Source of the DNA: Pseudomonadota bacterium
Lineage (GTDB): Bacteria; Pseudomonadota; Gammaproteobacteria; Steroidobacterales; Steroidobacteraceae
Length of the DNA stretch: 64,000 bases
Direction: 5' to 3'
Assembly: GCA_023417315.1 (NCBI GenBank)
Contig: JAEZFW010000017.1
Location: 1-64,000 of the forward strand
Every line of letters starts with the position of its first letter. Position 1 is the stretch's first letter. A model generated the notes under the pieces. It did no database searches. It saw nothing but the letters and a program-made list of their open reading frames with translations, and had not been told where the DNA came from. Shown here piece by piece: positions 8,631-18,043 of the stretch. The translations under genes and the position numbers were made by a program.

Positions 8631-9071
8631 TCATTTGGAGATCGTGAGCTTTCCGAACGCGATACCAAGGTCCCAGCCGCGACCTTTGCCGCTCAGCGCG
8701 AGCGAGACTTCGCCCTTCGTCATGACTTGCGCCTTCGCAGACTTGACGGCACCCGCATGTGCTTCCGCCGCCGCATACGAGCCAAAGATTTCATCGATGC
8801 CAGTCACGGCCGAGAATTCGCCGCGCCCATCCTCGATGGAGGATTTTCCGACGGTGAGCCCGCCGCCTTTGGCGCGCAGCTTCACGGCGCTCGTTTGACC
8901 ATTGCTGCACTTGACGGTGCCGGAACCGCTCGCAGTCTTATAAAACGCGGACCATCCTTTCATCGAGAAGGTCATTTCACATTTCACTTCAGCTTCCGCC
9001 GGTACCGCAGTGGGAATGTGTGCAAGAAGTGCGCAGGATGCAAGTACGCTGAGCCACTTGGAATGAGCCAT
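8631..9071 (-). CDS. Exported hypothetical protein, 146 residues
   Basis: The protein starts with a signal peptide (MAHSKWLSVLASCALLAHIP, likely cleaved after the PAEA region) and a mature domain rich in glycine and beta-forming residues. It has two cysteines (VKCEMTF and TVKCSNG) that could form a periplasmic disulfide, and ends in a GWDLGIAFGKLTI strand. GAGG lies nine bases before the ATG at 9071. It faintly recalls periplasmic DUF1134-like proteins but I do not recognise the family with confidence. Nothing around it explains its role. Confidence 0.7.
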   Translation of the reverse strand: MAHSKWLSVLASCALLAHIPTAVPAEAEVKCEMTFSMKGWSAFYKTASGSGTVKCSNGQTSAVKLRAKGGGLTVGKSSIEDGRGEFSAVTGIDEIFGSYAAAEAHAGAVKSAKAQVMTKGEVSLALSGKGRGWDLGIAFGKLTISK

Positions 9072-9229
9072 CGGTTTGGGCCTCACTGTTTGAATCGCTG
9101 GTTGAATTTCGCTGGGATGCGACCAGGCGAGAGTCTATCAAGATGAACCGTACCCGAAGAATGCTCCGATTACCTCTTCGCGAGTCCAAACTGACACAAT
9201 AGCCCACGCTTCCTAGGTGCTCTCGACGC

Positions 9230-10342
9230 ATGAACTACAGCGCGCAATCGCTCGATCTCTTCTACGCGGAATATTCGCAAAGGGCTCAACCGCTCGTCCT
9301 TGCGACGGTGGTTAGCACGATCGGTTCGACATACCGCAAACCAGGCGCGCAAATGCTGCTCGCAGCGGACGGGCGCAGCGCCGGCCTGTTGAGCGGCGGA
9401 TGTCTGGAAACAGATCTCCTCGAACGCGCGCGTTCGGTGCTCGAAAGCGGCGAGGCCATGCTCGTCGACTACGATTCGCGCGGGTCGGACGATCTCATTT
9501 GGGGGATTGGCTTGGGTTGCGAGGGAGCGATGCGAATCTTGCTCACTCGTCTCGGGCCGGAAACCGGGTACGCACCTTTTGCTTGGCAGGCACGTTGCCG
9601 TCTCGAGGACCGTGCCGCAGCCGCCGCCTTTGTCATCGAATCGAAGCGCAGTGCTTATCCACTCGGCCGCGCCTTCACTCAGGAGACGATCACGGATGCA
9701 CCGGCCGAAGTCATCGCGGCGCTCGAGCGACTCGAATCGAGCTCGGCAGGGGGACGAAGCGAAACGAGCGTCATCGAAAGTGCGGATGCCACCTTCCTGG
9801 TCATGCAGGTTGCCCTGCCCACGCGTTTGCTGGTTCTAGGCGCCGGCCCGGATGCGATGCCGCTCGTCGAAATGGCGGGCTTGCTCGATTGGCACGTCAC
9901 CGTGCTCGACCATCGTACCTCCTATGCGGCGCCTGAGCGATTTCCGCGAGCGCGCCGCGTCAGATTGAGCCCCGCGTCCGCACTTGGAGCGACGGTGCAG
10001 GCCGAACGCTTCGACGCTGCGGTCGTGATGAGCCATCACCTCACGTCCGATGAGCAGTATCTGCGCGTGCTCGCCATGAGCGACATTCCGTACGTCGGCC
10101 TCCTCGGTCCTGCTCCGCGCAGAGCGCGTTTGATGCACGAGCTCGGTGCGAGCGCGCATGCGCTGGAGGGACGCCTCTACGGACCGATCGGTCTCGACAT
10201 TGGGGCCAACACGCCCGAATCGATCGCACTCGCAATCCTCGCAGAAATTCAGGCCGTACAGACAGGGCGTGCGGGCGGATCGTTTTCCATCAGCGCGCAA
10301 CGATCGAGTTTGCCGAGCGCGACGATCAAAGCACGCGCATAG
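9230..10342 (+). CDS. XdhC/CoxI family molybdenum-cofactor insertion protein
   Basis: The 370-residue protein has an N-terminal XdhC/CoxI domain (about 10-80, TIGSTYRKPGAQML and LLSGGCLE) and a C-terminal Rossmann-like XdhC domain (about 195-340, LLVLGAGPDAMPLVEMA and GLLGPAPRRARLM). Such proteins bind, sulfurate and insert the molybdenum cofactor into xanthine-dehydrogenase-family enzymes. No xdhA/xdhB or other molybdo-enzyme gene lies nearby, so its client must be elsewhere. It converges on hslR. Confidence 0.9.
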   Translation: MNYSAQSLDLFYAEYSQRAQPLVLATVVSTIGSTYRKPGAQMLLAADGRSAGLLSGGCLETDLLERARSVLESGEAMLVDYDSRGSDDLIWGIGLGCEGAMRILLTRLGPETGYAPFAWQARCRLEDRAAAAAFVIESKRSAYPLGRAFTQETITDAPAEVIAALERLESSSAGGRSETSVIESADATFLVMQVALPTRLLVLGAGPDAMPLVEMAGLLDWHVTVLDHRTSYAAPERFPRARRVRLSPASALGATVQAERFDAAVVMSHHLTSDEQYLRVLAMSDIPYVGLLGPAPRRARLMHELGASAHALEGRLYGPIGLDIGANTPESIALAILAEIQAVQTGRAGGSFSISAQRSSLPSATIKARA

Positions 10343-10375
10343 CTGCGTGCGAGAGCGCGTAGCGCCGGTCTTCGT

Positions 10376-10750
10376 CTACTCTCCGTCAGGGCGCGTGCCC
10401 TTCAACTCTCGCAGCGCGCGGCGTGCGTGCTTGTCGGGACGAGACGTGGGGGCAGGCGGTGCAAGCCGATTCAATTCGCGACGTCGCTCTCTCGCGGCAA
10501 TGCTGTCGGGCGTCTCCGTGTAATGAGAACGAGCCTCAGGCGCAGGACCCCGACGGGTAGGAATGCCTTGCACCACGAGCTCCATGCGCTCTTCGTCGCG
10601 TGTGATTCGGATCCGATCTTCCACGTGCACGAGCCGCGAGGGCTTCACACGTTCGTCGTTGACGTGAACCAGACCGCCCGCAACGGCTGCTGTCGCGAGC
10701 GATCGGCTCTTGTAGAAGCGTGCGCACCAGAGCCATTTATCCAGGCGCAT
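10376..10750 (-). CDS. hslR: Ribosome-associated heat shock protein Hsp15 (S4 domain)
   Basis: The 124-residue protein has an N-terminal S4 RNA-binding domain (MRLDKWLWCARFYKSRSLA, then GGLVHVNDERVKPSR) and a basic C-terminal tail. Length and motifs match Hsp15, which rescues 50S subunits carrying stalled peptidyl-tRNA. The ATG at 10750 is chosen; the open frame upstream to 10807 is Ser/Pro-rich translation of an intergenic repeat. It is divergent from glpD. Confidence 0.9.
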   Translation of the reverse strand: MRLDKWLWCARFYKSRSLATAAVAGGLVHVNDERVKPSRLVHVEDRIRITRDEERMELVVQGIPTRRGPAPEARSHYTETPDSIAARERRRELNRLAPPAPTSRPDKHARRALRELKGTRPDGE

Positions 10751-10767
10751 GGATGCCCCGGGCCGAG

Positions 10768-10931
10768 GTGATGAAAGTGACGAAGGTGATGCAGGTGATG
10801 TAGGCAAGAAAGCGCTCCACTCATGAGCATAGTGCCCGATCTGATTCTACCTCGCGGCTACGAGCATCGGACTCCGCTTCCGACCTACATCACTTCCATC
10901 ACTTCCATCACTTCCAACTTCCATCACCTGC
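10768..10931. repeat. Inverted nonad-repeat element between hslR and glpD
   Basis: The left arm (10768-10804) has four 9-base units (GTGATGAAA, GTGACGAAG, GTGATGCAG, GTGATGTAG). The right arm (10884-10930) holds the inverse, with the unit CACTTCCAT repeated. The 80-base centre holds no gene. This element gives the spurious YITSITSITS-like N-terminus to the longer glpD frame. Confidence 0.8.
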
Positions 10932-11014
10932 GTGGCTTCGTCACTCCCTGTGGCCTTCCAAGCCCTCACGCGATTGGCTTACCATCCGCCCTCTTAGCCG
11001 CCACGGAGTTTCTC

Positions 11015-12514
11015 TTGCCTGAACCTGCCTGCGTCGATCTTCTCATCATCGGCGGAGGCATCAACGGCGTGGGCATCGCTCGGGATGCTGCAGGACGCGG
11101 CCTGACGGTAACGCTCGTCGAGCAATCCGATCTTGCCTCTGGCACCTCCTCCGCAAGCACGAAGCTCATTCACGGCGGCCTGCGTTATCTCGAGTTCGGG
11201 GAGTTCCGTCTCGTCCGCGAATCGTTGCAGGAGCGCGAGCGTCTTCTCGCGCTCGCCCCACACATCATCGTGCCGATGCAATTCGTCCTGCCGCATGCGC
11301 GCGGCCTGCGGCCGCGTTGGCAGATTCGGCTCGGTCTATTCATGTACGACCACATCGGCGGACGAGAACGATTGCCGGCGTCGCGCAGCATCGACTTATC
11401 CCGATCGCCACACGCAGCCGCGCTGCGCGAAGAGCTGCGCCACGGATTCGTCTACTCTGATTGTTGGGTGGATGACAGTCGCCTCGTGATCCTGAATGCG
11501 ATCGATGCCGCCGAACGCGGCGCAACGATCCTCACTCGCACGAAGTTCATCTCTGCAAGCAAGGACGGCGCTGGTTGGCGCGCTCTATGTGAAGACGCAC
11601 AGAGCGCCACGCGGTTCGAGATCCCCGCACGCGTAATCGTGAACGTCGCCGGTCCTTGGGTTCAGAACGTCTCGGAGGGGGTGGAAGGCGCGAGGCTCGA
11701 GACGAAAGTTCGGCTCGTCAAAGGCAGCCATATCGTCGTGCCGCGCCTGTTCGATGGCGATACGACTGCATTCTTGCTGCAGCAACCTGACAAACGAGTG
11801 GTGTTCGCCATTCCGTACGAGCACGATTTCACTCTCATCGGCACAACCGACGTGGCTTACGCAGAGGATCCGGCGAGCGCCGCGATCAGCGACCCTGAAG
11901 TACGATATCTATGCAACGCGACGAGCCTTTTCTTCCGGCGCCGCATCGAGCCTGCAGATGTTCGCTGGACATATGCCGGCGTGAGGCCGCTCTTGGATGA
12001 TGCGAGCCAGGAGATTTCAAAGATCACGCGCGATTACCGACTCGAGCTGACACGGAACGAAGCGGGCGCCCCGCTTCTATCCGTTTTTGGCGGCAAGATC
12101 ACAACTTACCGCCGCCTCGCAGAGGAGGCACTTGCGAAACTGCGGCATGCGTTGACGATGACAGGCGCGGATTGGACCGCAACGGCGATCCTCCCGGGCG
12201 GCGACCTGCCAAGAGCGGACTTCGATGAGTTCGCACGAGAGGTCGCGCGCCGGTGGCCCTTTCTACCATCCAACGTTGCACACCGGTTGGCGCGCGCTTA
12301 CGGAACACGCGTCGAACGAATCATGGGGTCGAGCACTGACATAGCTCATTTGGGCGAGCACCTCGGCGCTGGGCTCACGGAAGCGGAGCTCGAGTATTTG
12401 CGTCAAGTCGAGTGGGCTCGCACCGCGGATGATGTGCTTTGGCGGCGCACGAAGCTCGGCCTGCACATGAGCGCTGCCGAGCGAGCTCGACTCCAGTCGC
12501 GCATGGGCCAGTAG
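11015..12514 (+). CDS. glpD: Aerobic glycerol-3-phosphate dehydrogenase GlpD
   Basis: The 499-residue flavoprotein oxidises glycerol-3-phosphate to dihydroxyacetone phosphate and passes electrons to the quinone pool at the inner membrane. The FAD-binding motif LLIIGGGINGVGIARDAAGRG-type GxGxxG fold is at the N-terminus, followed by GTSSASTKLIHGGLRYLE and, further on, the family stretches FAIPYEHDFTLIGTTD and LLSVFGGKITTYRRLAE. The TTG at 11015 is preferred: GGAG at 11005-11008 is correctly spaced and the resulting length is normal for GlpD. The longer frame from 10823 translates a repeat. No glpK, glpF or glpR is adjacent. Confidence 0.95.
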   Translation: MPEPACVDLLIIGGGINGVGIARDAAGRGLTVTLVEQSDLASGTSSASTKLIHGGLRYLEFGEFRLVRESLQERERLLALAPHIIVPMQFVLPHARGLRPRWQIRLGLFMYDHIGGRERLPASRSIDLSRSPHAAALREELRHGFVYSDCWVDDSRLVILNAIDAAERGATILTRTKFISASKDGAGWRALCEDAQSATRFEIPARVIVNVAGPWVQNVSEGVEGARLETKVRLVKGSHIVVPRLFDGDTTAFLLQQPDKRVVFAIPYEHDFTLIGTTDVAYAEDPASAAISDPEVRYLCNATSLFFRRRIEPADVRWTYAGVRPLLDDASQEISKITRDYRLELTRNEAGAPLLSVFGGKITTYRRLAEEALAKLRHALTMTGADWTATAILPGGDLPRADFDEFAREVARRWPFLPSNVAHRLARAYGTRVERIMGSSTDIAHLGEHLGAGLTEAELEYLRQVEWARTADDVLWRRTKLGLHMSAAERARLQSRMGQ

Positions 12515-12619
12515 TCACGCGCCCACTCAGTGTTGTATGCAATTCATGCCCGCGTATTCCCGCGCGTCGGACGTTGGGCTGATGCACAATGTGCGCATCT
12601 CGATCGTGAGAAGCACCCC

Positions 12620-13810
12620 GTGAAACGTGAATTCCTCGCTCAGCTCGCACACGACGTCGAGCAGCTGAAAGATCAGGGTTTGTTCAAGCCGGAACGCGTG
12701 CTGGGCTCGCCGCAACAAGCAGTCGTGCGGATGGTCGATGGCACGGAAGCGATCAACCTCTGCGCGAACAATTATCTCGGGCTGGCAAATCACGCAGGTG
12801 TGCGGGAATCCGCACGTCTAGGCTTGGACCGCTATGGCTACGGCATGGCATCCGTACGCTTCATCTGCGGCACGCACTCGATTCACAAGGACCTCGAAGG
12901 GCGGCTGAGTCGCTTTCTCGGGACCGAAGACACGATCCTTTACTCCTCATGCTTCGATGCGAATGGCGGCCTCTTCGAGACATTGCTCGGGGAGGAAGAC
13001 GCCGTCATCAGCGACGCACTGAATCACGCCAGCATCATCGACGGCATCCGCTTGTGTAAGGCGCAGAGACTTCGCTATGCGAACAACGATGTCGACGAGC
13101 TCGAGACGCGCCTGAAGGAAGCAAGCTCCTGTCGCGTGCGCCTGATCGCCACCGACGGTGTGTTCTCGATGGACGGCGTGATCGCCCGCTTACAGGATAT
13201 CTGCGATCTCGCCGATCGCTACGATGCGCTCGTGATGGTCGATGACTCGCACGCGACCGGATTCGTGGGTACCAAGGGTCGCGGCACACACGAGTTTCGC
13301 AATGTCATGGGGCGTGTCGACATCCTCACTGGCACGCTCGGCAAGGCGCTCGGTGGCGGGAGCGGCGGCTATACGTCTGGAAGGAAGGAAATCATTGCGT
13401 GGCTCCGGCAACGCTCGCGGCCCTATTTGTTCTCCAACAGCATTCCGCCCTTCATGGCGGCCGCTGGAATACGAGTACTCGATATTCTGGAAGCAAGCGA
13501 TGAGCTTCGCGCGCGCTTGTGGGAGAACACGGTGTACTTCCGTGAGCGCATGACCGCGGCCGGTTTCGATCTCGTTCCGGGCGAGCACCCGATCGTGCCG
13601 ATCATGCTGGGGGATGCCAAGCTGGCATCGGAATTCGCGCAGCGATTGCTCGCGCACGGCGTCTATGTCATCGGCTTCTCATATCCTGTTGTGCCTCACG
13701 GCAAGGCTCGCATCCGTACGCAGATGTCGGCGGGACTACGACGCGAGCACCTCGATAAAGCCGTGGCGGCATTTTCCGAAGTTGGCAGCGAGCTGGGAGT
13801 ATTGAGCTGA
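12620..13810 (+). CDS. kbl: 2-amino-3-ketobutyrate CoA ligase
   Basis: The 396-residue PLP enzyme splits 2-amino-3-ketobutyrate with CoA into glycine and acetyl-CoA. It shows the alpha-oxoamine synthase signatures INLCANNYLGLANH, DDSHATGFVG and the PLP-lysine site LTGTLGKALGGGSGGY. The GTG at 12620 is chosen because the product then aligns with E. coli Kbl (398 residues) from its first residue. The frame is open back to 12530. Five bases separate it from tdh, forming the two-step threonine degradation operon. Confidence 0.96.
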   Translation: MKREFLAQLAHDVEQLKDQGLFKPERVLGSPQQAVVRMVDGTEAINLCANNYLGLANHAGVRESARLGLDRYGYGMASVRFICGTHSIHKDLEGRLSRFLGTEDTILYSSCFDANGGLFETLLGEEDAVISDALNHASIIDGIRLCKAQRLRYANNDVDELETRLKEASSCRVRLIATDGVFSMDGVIARLQDICDLADRYDALVMVDDSHATGFVGTKGRGTHEFRNVMGRVDILTGTLGKALGGGSGGYTSGRKEIIAWLRQRSRPYLFSNSIPPFMAAAGIRVLDILEASDELRARLWENTVYFRERMTAAGFDLVPGEHPIVPIMLGDAKLASEFAQRLLAHGVYVIGFSYPVVPHGKARIRTQMSAGLRREHLDKAVAAFSEVGSELGVLS

Positions 13811-13815
13811 ACACC

Positions 13816-14850
13816 ATGCGCGCACTCGTCAAACAACAGGCGGCGCCGGGCATCGCACTCCTCGACATTCCAAAGCCGGCGGTAGGACACAACGATGTGC
13901 TCATTCGAGTCAAGCGCACCGCGATCTGCGGCACCGACATGCACATCTACAACTGGGACCCCTGGGCGCAAAAGACGATTCCCGTACCGATGGCGATCGG
14001 TCATGAGTACTGCGGCGAGATCGTCGAGATCGGCTCCGAGGTCACGGGATTCTCGCCAGGCGATCGAGTCTCGGGTGAAGGCCACATCACGTGCGGATAC
14101 TGCCGCAACTGCCGCGCCGGACGCCGACATCTATGCCGCAACACTCGAGGCGTCGGTGTGAATCGACCAGGTGCTTTCGCGGAGTACGTGGCGATTCCGG
14201 CACTCAATGCGTTCAAGCTGCCCGATGCGATCGACGATGAGATTGCCGCAATCCTCGATCCGCTTGGAAACGCCGTGCACACTGCACTTGCCTTCGATGT
14301 CGTCGGCGAGGACGTGCTGATCACGGGTGCTGGGCCCATTGGCATCATGGCCGCAGCGATCGTGCGCTTCATCGGCGCACGCAACGTAGTCATCACCGAC
14401 GTGAACGACTTTCGTCTAGAACTCGCACGCAGAATGGGAGCAACGCTCGCGCTGAACGTCACGCGCGAGTCGCTGGACGATGCCATGAAGCAACTCGGGA
14501 TGCGCGAAGGATTCGATGTTGGCTTGGAGATGTCCGGCAACGCCGCTGCTTTACGAGACATGCTGAGGACGATGCATCACGGCGGCAGCATCGCAATGCT
14601 CGGCATCCCACCGAGCGAAGTCGCAATCGACTGGAACGAGGTGATCCTCAAGGGGCTCACCATCAAAGGCATCTACGGTCGTCAAATGTTCGAGACCTGG
14701 TACAAGATGGCCGCATTGCTACAAAGCGGACTCGATGTGCGGCCCGTCATTACTCACCGCGTGCCATACACCGACTATCAGCACGCGTTCGACATCATGG
14801 GCCTGGGGCAAGCAGCGAAAGTCGTGATGGATTGGGAAAGAAGTGGTTAG
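13816..14850 (+). CDS. tdh: L-threonine 3-dehydrogenase
   Basis: The 344-residue zinc-dependent medium-chain dehydrogenase oxidises L-threonine to 2-amino-3-ketobutyrate, the substrate of Kbl. Visible are the catalytic zinc site (ICGTDMHIYNWDPWAQ, GHEYCGEI), the structural zinc cysteines (CGYCRNCRAGRRHLC) and the NAD-binding GAGPIGIM. Length equals the family norm. The stop codon TAG lies in the first unit of a heptad repeat, so the final Ser-Gly are repeat-encoded. Confidence 0.97.
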   Translation: MRALVKQQAAPGIALLDIPKPAVGHNDVLIRVKRTAICGTDMHIYNWDPWAQKTIPVPMAIGHEYCGEIVEIGSEVTGFSPGDRVSGEGHITCGYCRNCRAGRRHLCRNTRGVGVNRPGAFAEYVAIPALNAFKLPDAIDDEIAAILDPLGNAVHTALAFDVVGEDVLITGAGPIGIMAAAIVRFIGARNVVITDVNDFRLELARRMGATLALNVTRESLDDAMKQLGMREGFDVGLEMSGNAAALRDMLRTMHHGGSIAMLGIPPSEVAIDWNEVILKGLTIKGIYGRQMFETWYKMAALLQSGLDVRPVITHRVPYTDYQHAFDIMGLGQAAKVVMDWERSG

Positions 14851-14867
14851 CGGTTAGTGGTTAGTGC
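14843..14867. repeat. Heptad repeat between tdh and sppA
   Basis: Three to four tandem heptads of type GTGGTTA overlap the end of tdh and fill the 22-base gap to sppA. No second arm is present. Confidence 0.7.
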
Positions 14868-14872
14868 ATGCC

Positions 14873-16714
14873 CTACTCCACCTGACACGGGCAATAGTAA
14901 TAGAGCTGCTTGGGATCCGTGAGCCGTGCAAGACGCGTGAGCTCGCGCTCCACAGGAGCGAAGAACTTGCGTGTGCTCGAGAAGAACTCATCGCTCGGGA
15001 CAAGATTCTTCGTAACGTTTGCAGCAATCGCGTGCGCACGAACGGCAAGCGCCTGTCGCCATCCCAGCGGCGCCTCGATGATCTCGAGATCGTACTCATC
15101 CTCCTTCAGACCCGCGCGTTCGGCAGCGGATTTGATGGCATCTTCGTAGCGACCCAGTTTGTCCACGAGACCGTTTTGTGCCGCATCGACACCGGCCCAT
15201 ACCCTGCCCTGCGCAACGGCATCGATCTCCTCGAATGATTTCTCGCGTGCCGAAGCGACATGATTGACGAAGACGCGGTATGCATGCTCGACGGATAACT
15301 GCAGGATCTCGCGCGGCTCCTGCTCCAACGTGCGATCCATGCGCAATGCATCCGCGAGCGGCGCGGTGCCCACACCATCCACGGTGATTCCGATCTTCTC
15401 GAGCGAGCGCTCCAGTGTGGGGAAAACGCCGAACACACCGATGGATCCCGTGAGCGTCGCTGGGCTCGCCCAGATCTCATCGGTATCCATGGCGATGTAG
15501 TACCCGCCCGATGCGGCGACACTGCTCATCGATGCGATCACCGGCTTGCCAGCAGCCCTCAGTGCACCGATCTCGCGACGTATGACCTCTGAGGCGAACA
15601 TGCTTCCGCCGGGACTATCGATGCGCAGCACGACAGCCTTCACACGATCATCATCGAGCGCCTGGCGCAACAAGCGTGCGGCCGAGTCCGATCCGATCGT
15701 GCCGGGCGAGTGCTCCCCGTCGAGAATTTCGCCGGCCAATACGACGACACCCACGCGATCCTTCGTTTTGATCACGTCTGCAGCGCGCTTGGCTGCAACG
15801 TAGTCCCAGTGCACAACGTGATTGAAGGTGTGACGGTCCTCATCCTCGCCGACGATCTGCTTGATCTGATCTTCGACTTCACGACGCGTCTTCAACGCGG
15901 TGATGAGGCCACGCTCCATCGCGACTGCAGCGAAATCACCGCGCTTGTCTTTCACAGCCGATCCGAATTCGTTCGCGTAGGTGCCAATCGCGAGCTCTCC
16001 TTCCCCGCCGCGCGAGCGCGCAACTCCCTCTTGGTACTGGCGCCACAGTGAATTGAGCCATGCGAGCGCCGCGTTACGGTCCTCCTCGGACATATCCGTG
16101 CGCGTGAACTGCTCCGTGTACGACTTGAATTCGCCCGCACGGAATACGTTGACGTCGACCGCGAGCTTATCGATCAGGCCCTTCAAGAAGGTTCGGTAGT
16201 AGCCATACCCTTGAATGAGCACGACGCCCTGCGGATCCAGGTAGATCTCATCCGCATTCGCAGCAACGTAGTACTGCGATTGATCGAACATCTCGCCGTA
16301 CGAGATCACCTTCTTGCCGCTCGACTTGAAATCGCGGATTGCAACGGCGATCTCCTCGAGCTTGGCGAGCCCACCACCTGCCATCGAGCTCACATCGAGC
16401 ACCAGCAGCTGAATACGGTCGTCGGTCTTGGCAAATTCGATCGCATCCACTACGTCACGCACGAGCGTCTCGGGCCGCTCGCGTCCATAGACTTCGGCGA
16501 TGGCACGCTCGAACGGATCGCCGGCAAGCTGCTCGACAAGCGCTCCTTGGGGCGCAATCACGAGCGCCGCCTTGGCCGGAATGGGCGGCACCTTCGGCGA
16601 GATCGCAGCGATGATGATCAGGAAAAATAACAAGAGCAGAACGAGGTGCAGCACCTTGCGCGTCGCATCGAGCGCCTGCCACGTGAACTTGAAGAACCGA
16701 ACGACTGGTTTCAT
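14873..16714 (-). CDS. sppA: Signal peptide peptidase SppA (67K type)
   Basis: The 613-residue inner-membrane serine protease degrades cleaved signal peptides. It has one N-terminal transmembrane helix (about 20-40), two tandem S49 peptidase repeats, the catalytic lysine region FRAGEFKSYTEQF (about residue 197) and the catalytic serine region SSVAASGGYYIAMD (about 395-400). Length matches E. coli SppA (618). It converges on tdh and lies 49 bases downstream of a PQQ-type dehydrogenase gene on the same strand. Confidence 0.96.
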   Translation of the reverse strand: MKPVVRFFKFTWQALDATRKVLHLVLLLLFFLIIIAAISPKVPPIPAKAALVIAPQGALVEQLAGDPFERAIAEVYGRERPETLVRDVVDAIEFAKTDDRIQLLVLDVSSMAGGGLAKLEEIAVAIRDFKSSGKKVISYGEMFDQSQYYVAANADEIYLDPQGVVLIQGYGYYRTFLKGLIDKLAVDVNVFRAGEFKSYTEQFTRTDMSEEDRNAALAWLNSLWRQYQEGVARSRGGEGELAIGTYANEFGSAVKDKRGDFAAVAMERGLITALKTRREVEDQIKQIVGEDEDRHTFNHVVHWDYVAAKRAADVIKTKDRVGVVVLAGEILDGEHSPGTIGSDSAARLLRQALDDDRVKAVVLRIDSPGGSMFASEVIRREIGALRAAGKPVIASMSSVAASGGYYIAMDTDEIWASPATLTGSIGVFGVFPTLERSLEKIGITVDGVGTAPLADALRMDRTLEQEPREILQLSVEHAYRVFVNHVASAREKSFEEIDAVAQGRVWAGVDAAQNGLVDKLGRYEDAIKSAAERAGLKEDEYDLEIIEAPLGWRQALAVRAHAIAANVTKNLVPSDEFFSSTRKFFAPVERELTRLARLTDPKQLYYYCPCQVE

Positions 16715-16763
16715 AAGTGTCTCGTCAATGGTGACTCATCATGTCGATCGTCCAGACCGAGCA

Positions 16764-17882
16764 TTACGATGTTTGCGGGCTCGAGTACGTTAGACGATAG
16801 ATTGCGCCCGCTTGATCGTCTGAGACCAGCATCGAACCATCCTCCAGAATCAACAGGTCCACTGGCCGCCCGAGAACGTCCTCACCGCGCTTGAAGCCCA
16901 CAATGAAAGGCTCGTACGCGATCGCGCGGTCGTTCTCCAATTTCACGCGCGTCACCCGGTAACCGCTCTTCTGGCTGCGATTCCACGACCCGTGCTCCGC
17001 GATGAAGAGCTGATTGCGGTAGACATGCGGAAACTGCGAACCGGTGTAGAACTTGAGCCCGAGCGGTGCAACGTGCGCACCGAGCGATTGCACCGGCGCC
17101 GCGATCTTTGCGCAATCCCCCAGGTGGCCGAACTCCGGATCCTTCACGTCCTGGCCATGACAGTACGGAAAGCCGAAATCCAAGCCCGCGCGCGGCGCAA
17201 GATTGAGCTCGCATGGCGGCGCGTCATCGCCCAAATAGTCGCGGCCGTTGTCCGTGAACCAAAGCTGTCCAGTCGTGGGATGCCAGGTGAAGCCGACAGT
17301 ATTGCGCACGCCGCGAGCGAACACTTCGTGGCCGCTGCCATCCGCATTCATGCGCGTGATCACGGCATAGTTTGGCTCGTTGCATACGTTGCACGGCGCG
17401 CCGATCGGCACGTACAACTTACCGTCTGGCCCGAACGCGATGTATTTCCAACCGTGATGTCGATCTTTGGGCAGGTCCTCGCGCACGACCTTAGGCGATT
17501 GTGGCTGATCGAGCGCATCCTCGATCCCGTCGAAGCGCAGAATGCGATTGATCTCGGCGACGTACAGTGCGCCATCGCGGAAAGCGACGCCGTTCGGCAT
17601 GTTGAGCCTGTCCGCGATCACGCGAACCGTCGGCTTTTCTCGAGATCCTGGCGGGCCGCTGACGGCGTACACGCGCTCCTTGCGCGTGCCGACGAAGATC
17701 GTCCCCTTGGCCCCAATCGCGAGCGAGCGCGCCCCGGGGACATTGTCCGCGAATACCTCGAGCTTGAAGCCGGGCGGAGTTTGCACGTTTGCCAGCACTT
17801 CGTCCGTGGCGGGACTTGACGAGGCAAACCCACAAACAAGACACGAGAGCGCTCCGACGACGATCGAAGCAAGATTCCGCAT
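16764..17882 (-). CDS. Secreted PQQ-type sugar dehydrogenase (sorbosone dehydrogenase-like)
   Basis: The 372-residue protein has a signal peptide (about 1-24) and a six-bladed beta-propeller of the GSDH/L-sorbosone dehydrogenase family: repeated blades such as RSLAIGAKGTIFVGTRK, NGVAFRDGALYVAEINR, LWFTDNGRDYLGDD and LFIAEHGSWNRS. Homologues oxidise sugars with pyrroloquinoline quinone in the periplasm, but the true substrate cannot be read from sequence and some relatives bind no PQQ. Six cysteines including PCNVCNEP could form disulfides. AAGGAG at 17890-17895 with seven-base spacing fixes the start. Confidence 0.9.
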   Translation of the reverse strand: MRNLASIVVGALSCLVCGFASSSPATDEVLANVQTPPGFKLEVFADNVPGARSLAIGAKGTIFVGTRKERVYAVSGPPGSREKPTVRVIADRLNMPNGVAFRDGALYVAEINRILRFDGIEDALDQPQSPKVVREDLPKDRHHGWKYIAFGPDGKLYVPIGAPCNVCNEPNYAVITRMNADGSGHEVFARGVRNTVGFTWHPTTGQLWFTDNGRDYLGDDAPPCELNLAPRAGLDFGFPYCHGQDVKDPEFGHLGDCAKIAAPVQSLGAHVAPLGLKFYTGSQFPHVYRNQLFIAEHGSWNRSQKSGYRVTRVKLENDRAIAYEPFIVGFKRGEDVLGRPVDLLILEDGSMLVSDDQAGAIYRLTYSSPQTS

Positions 17883-17965
17883 GCGTGTACTCCTTGTGGA
17901 CGTGGCCGTAGAGAACGGCGCGGGATTGCCTGGAGTTTAACCGTGCATGCGCGAAGGCGGCTATT

Positions 17966-17998
17966 AGAAAGACAAGCGCCCGCAACAAGTGCGGGCGC
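17966..17998 (-). terminator. Rho-independent terminator of the rpsP operon
   Basis: On the minus strand an 8-bp GCGCCCGC/GCGGGCGC stem (17976-17998) with a 7-base loop is followed by a T-rich run (TTGTCTTTCT). It follows rplS, the last gene of its operon. A second 7-bp hairpin (18019-18037, GGTGGGC/GCCCACC) lies between it and the rplS stop. Confidence 0.9.
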
Positions 17999-18043
17999 GT
18001 CACGATCGACCATCGCGCGGTGGGCATCGCGCCCACCGACGAG

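Noticed and set aside
10823..11014. An N-terminal extension of GlpD
   Set aside because: The extension translates the nonad repeat, while a well-spaced GGAG and TTG at 11015 give a protein of normal length.
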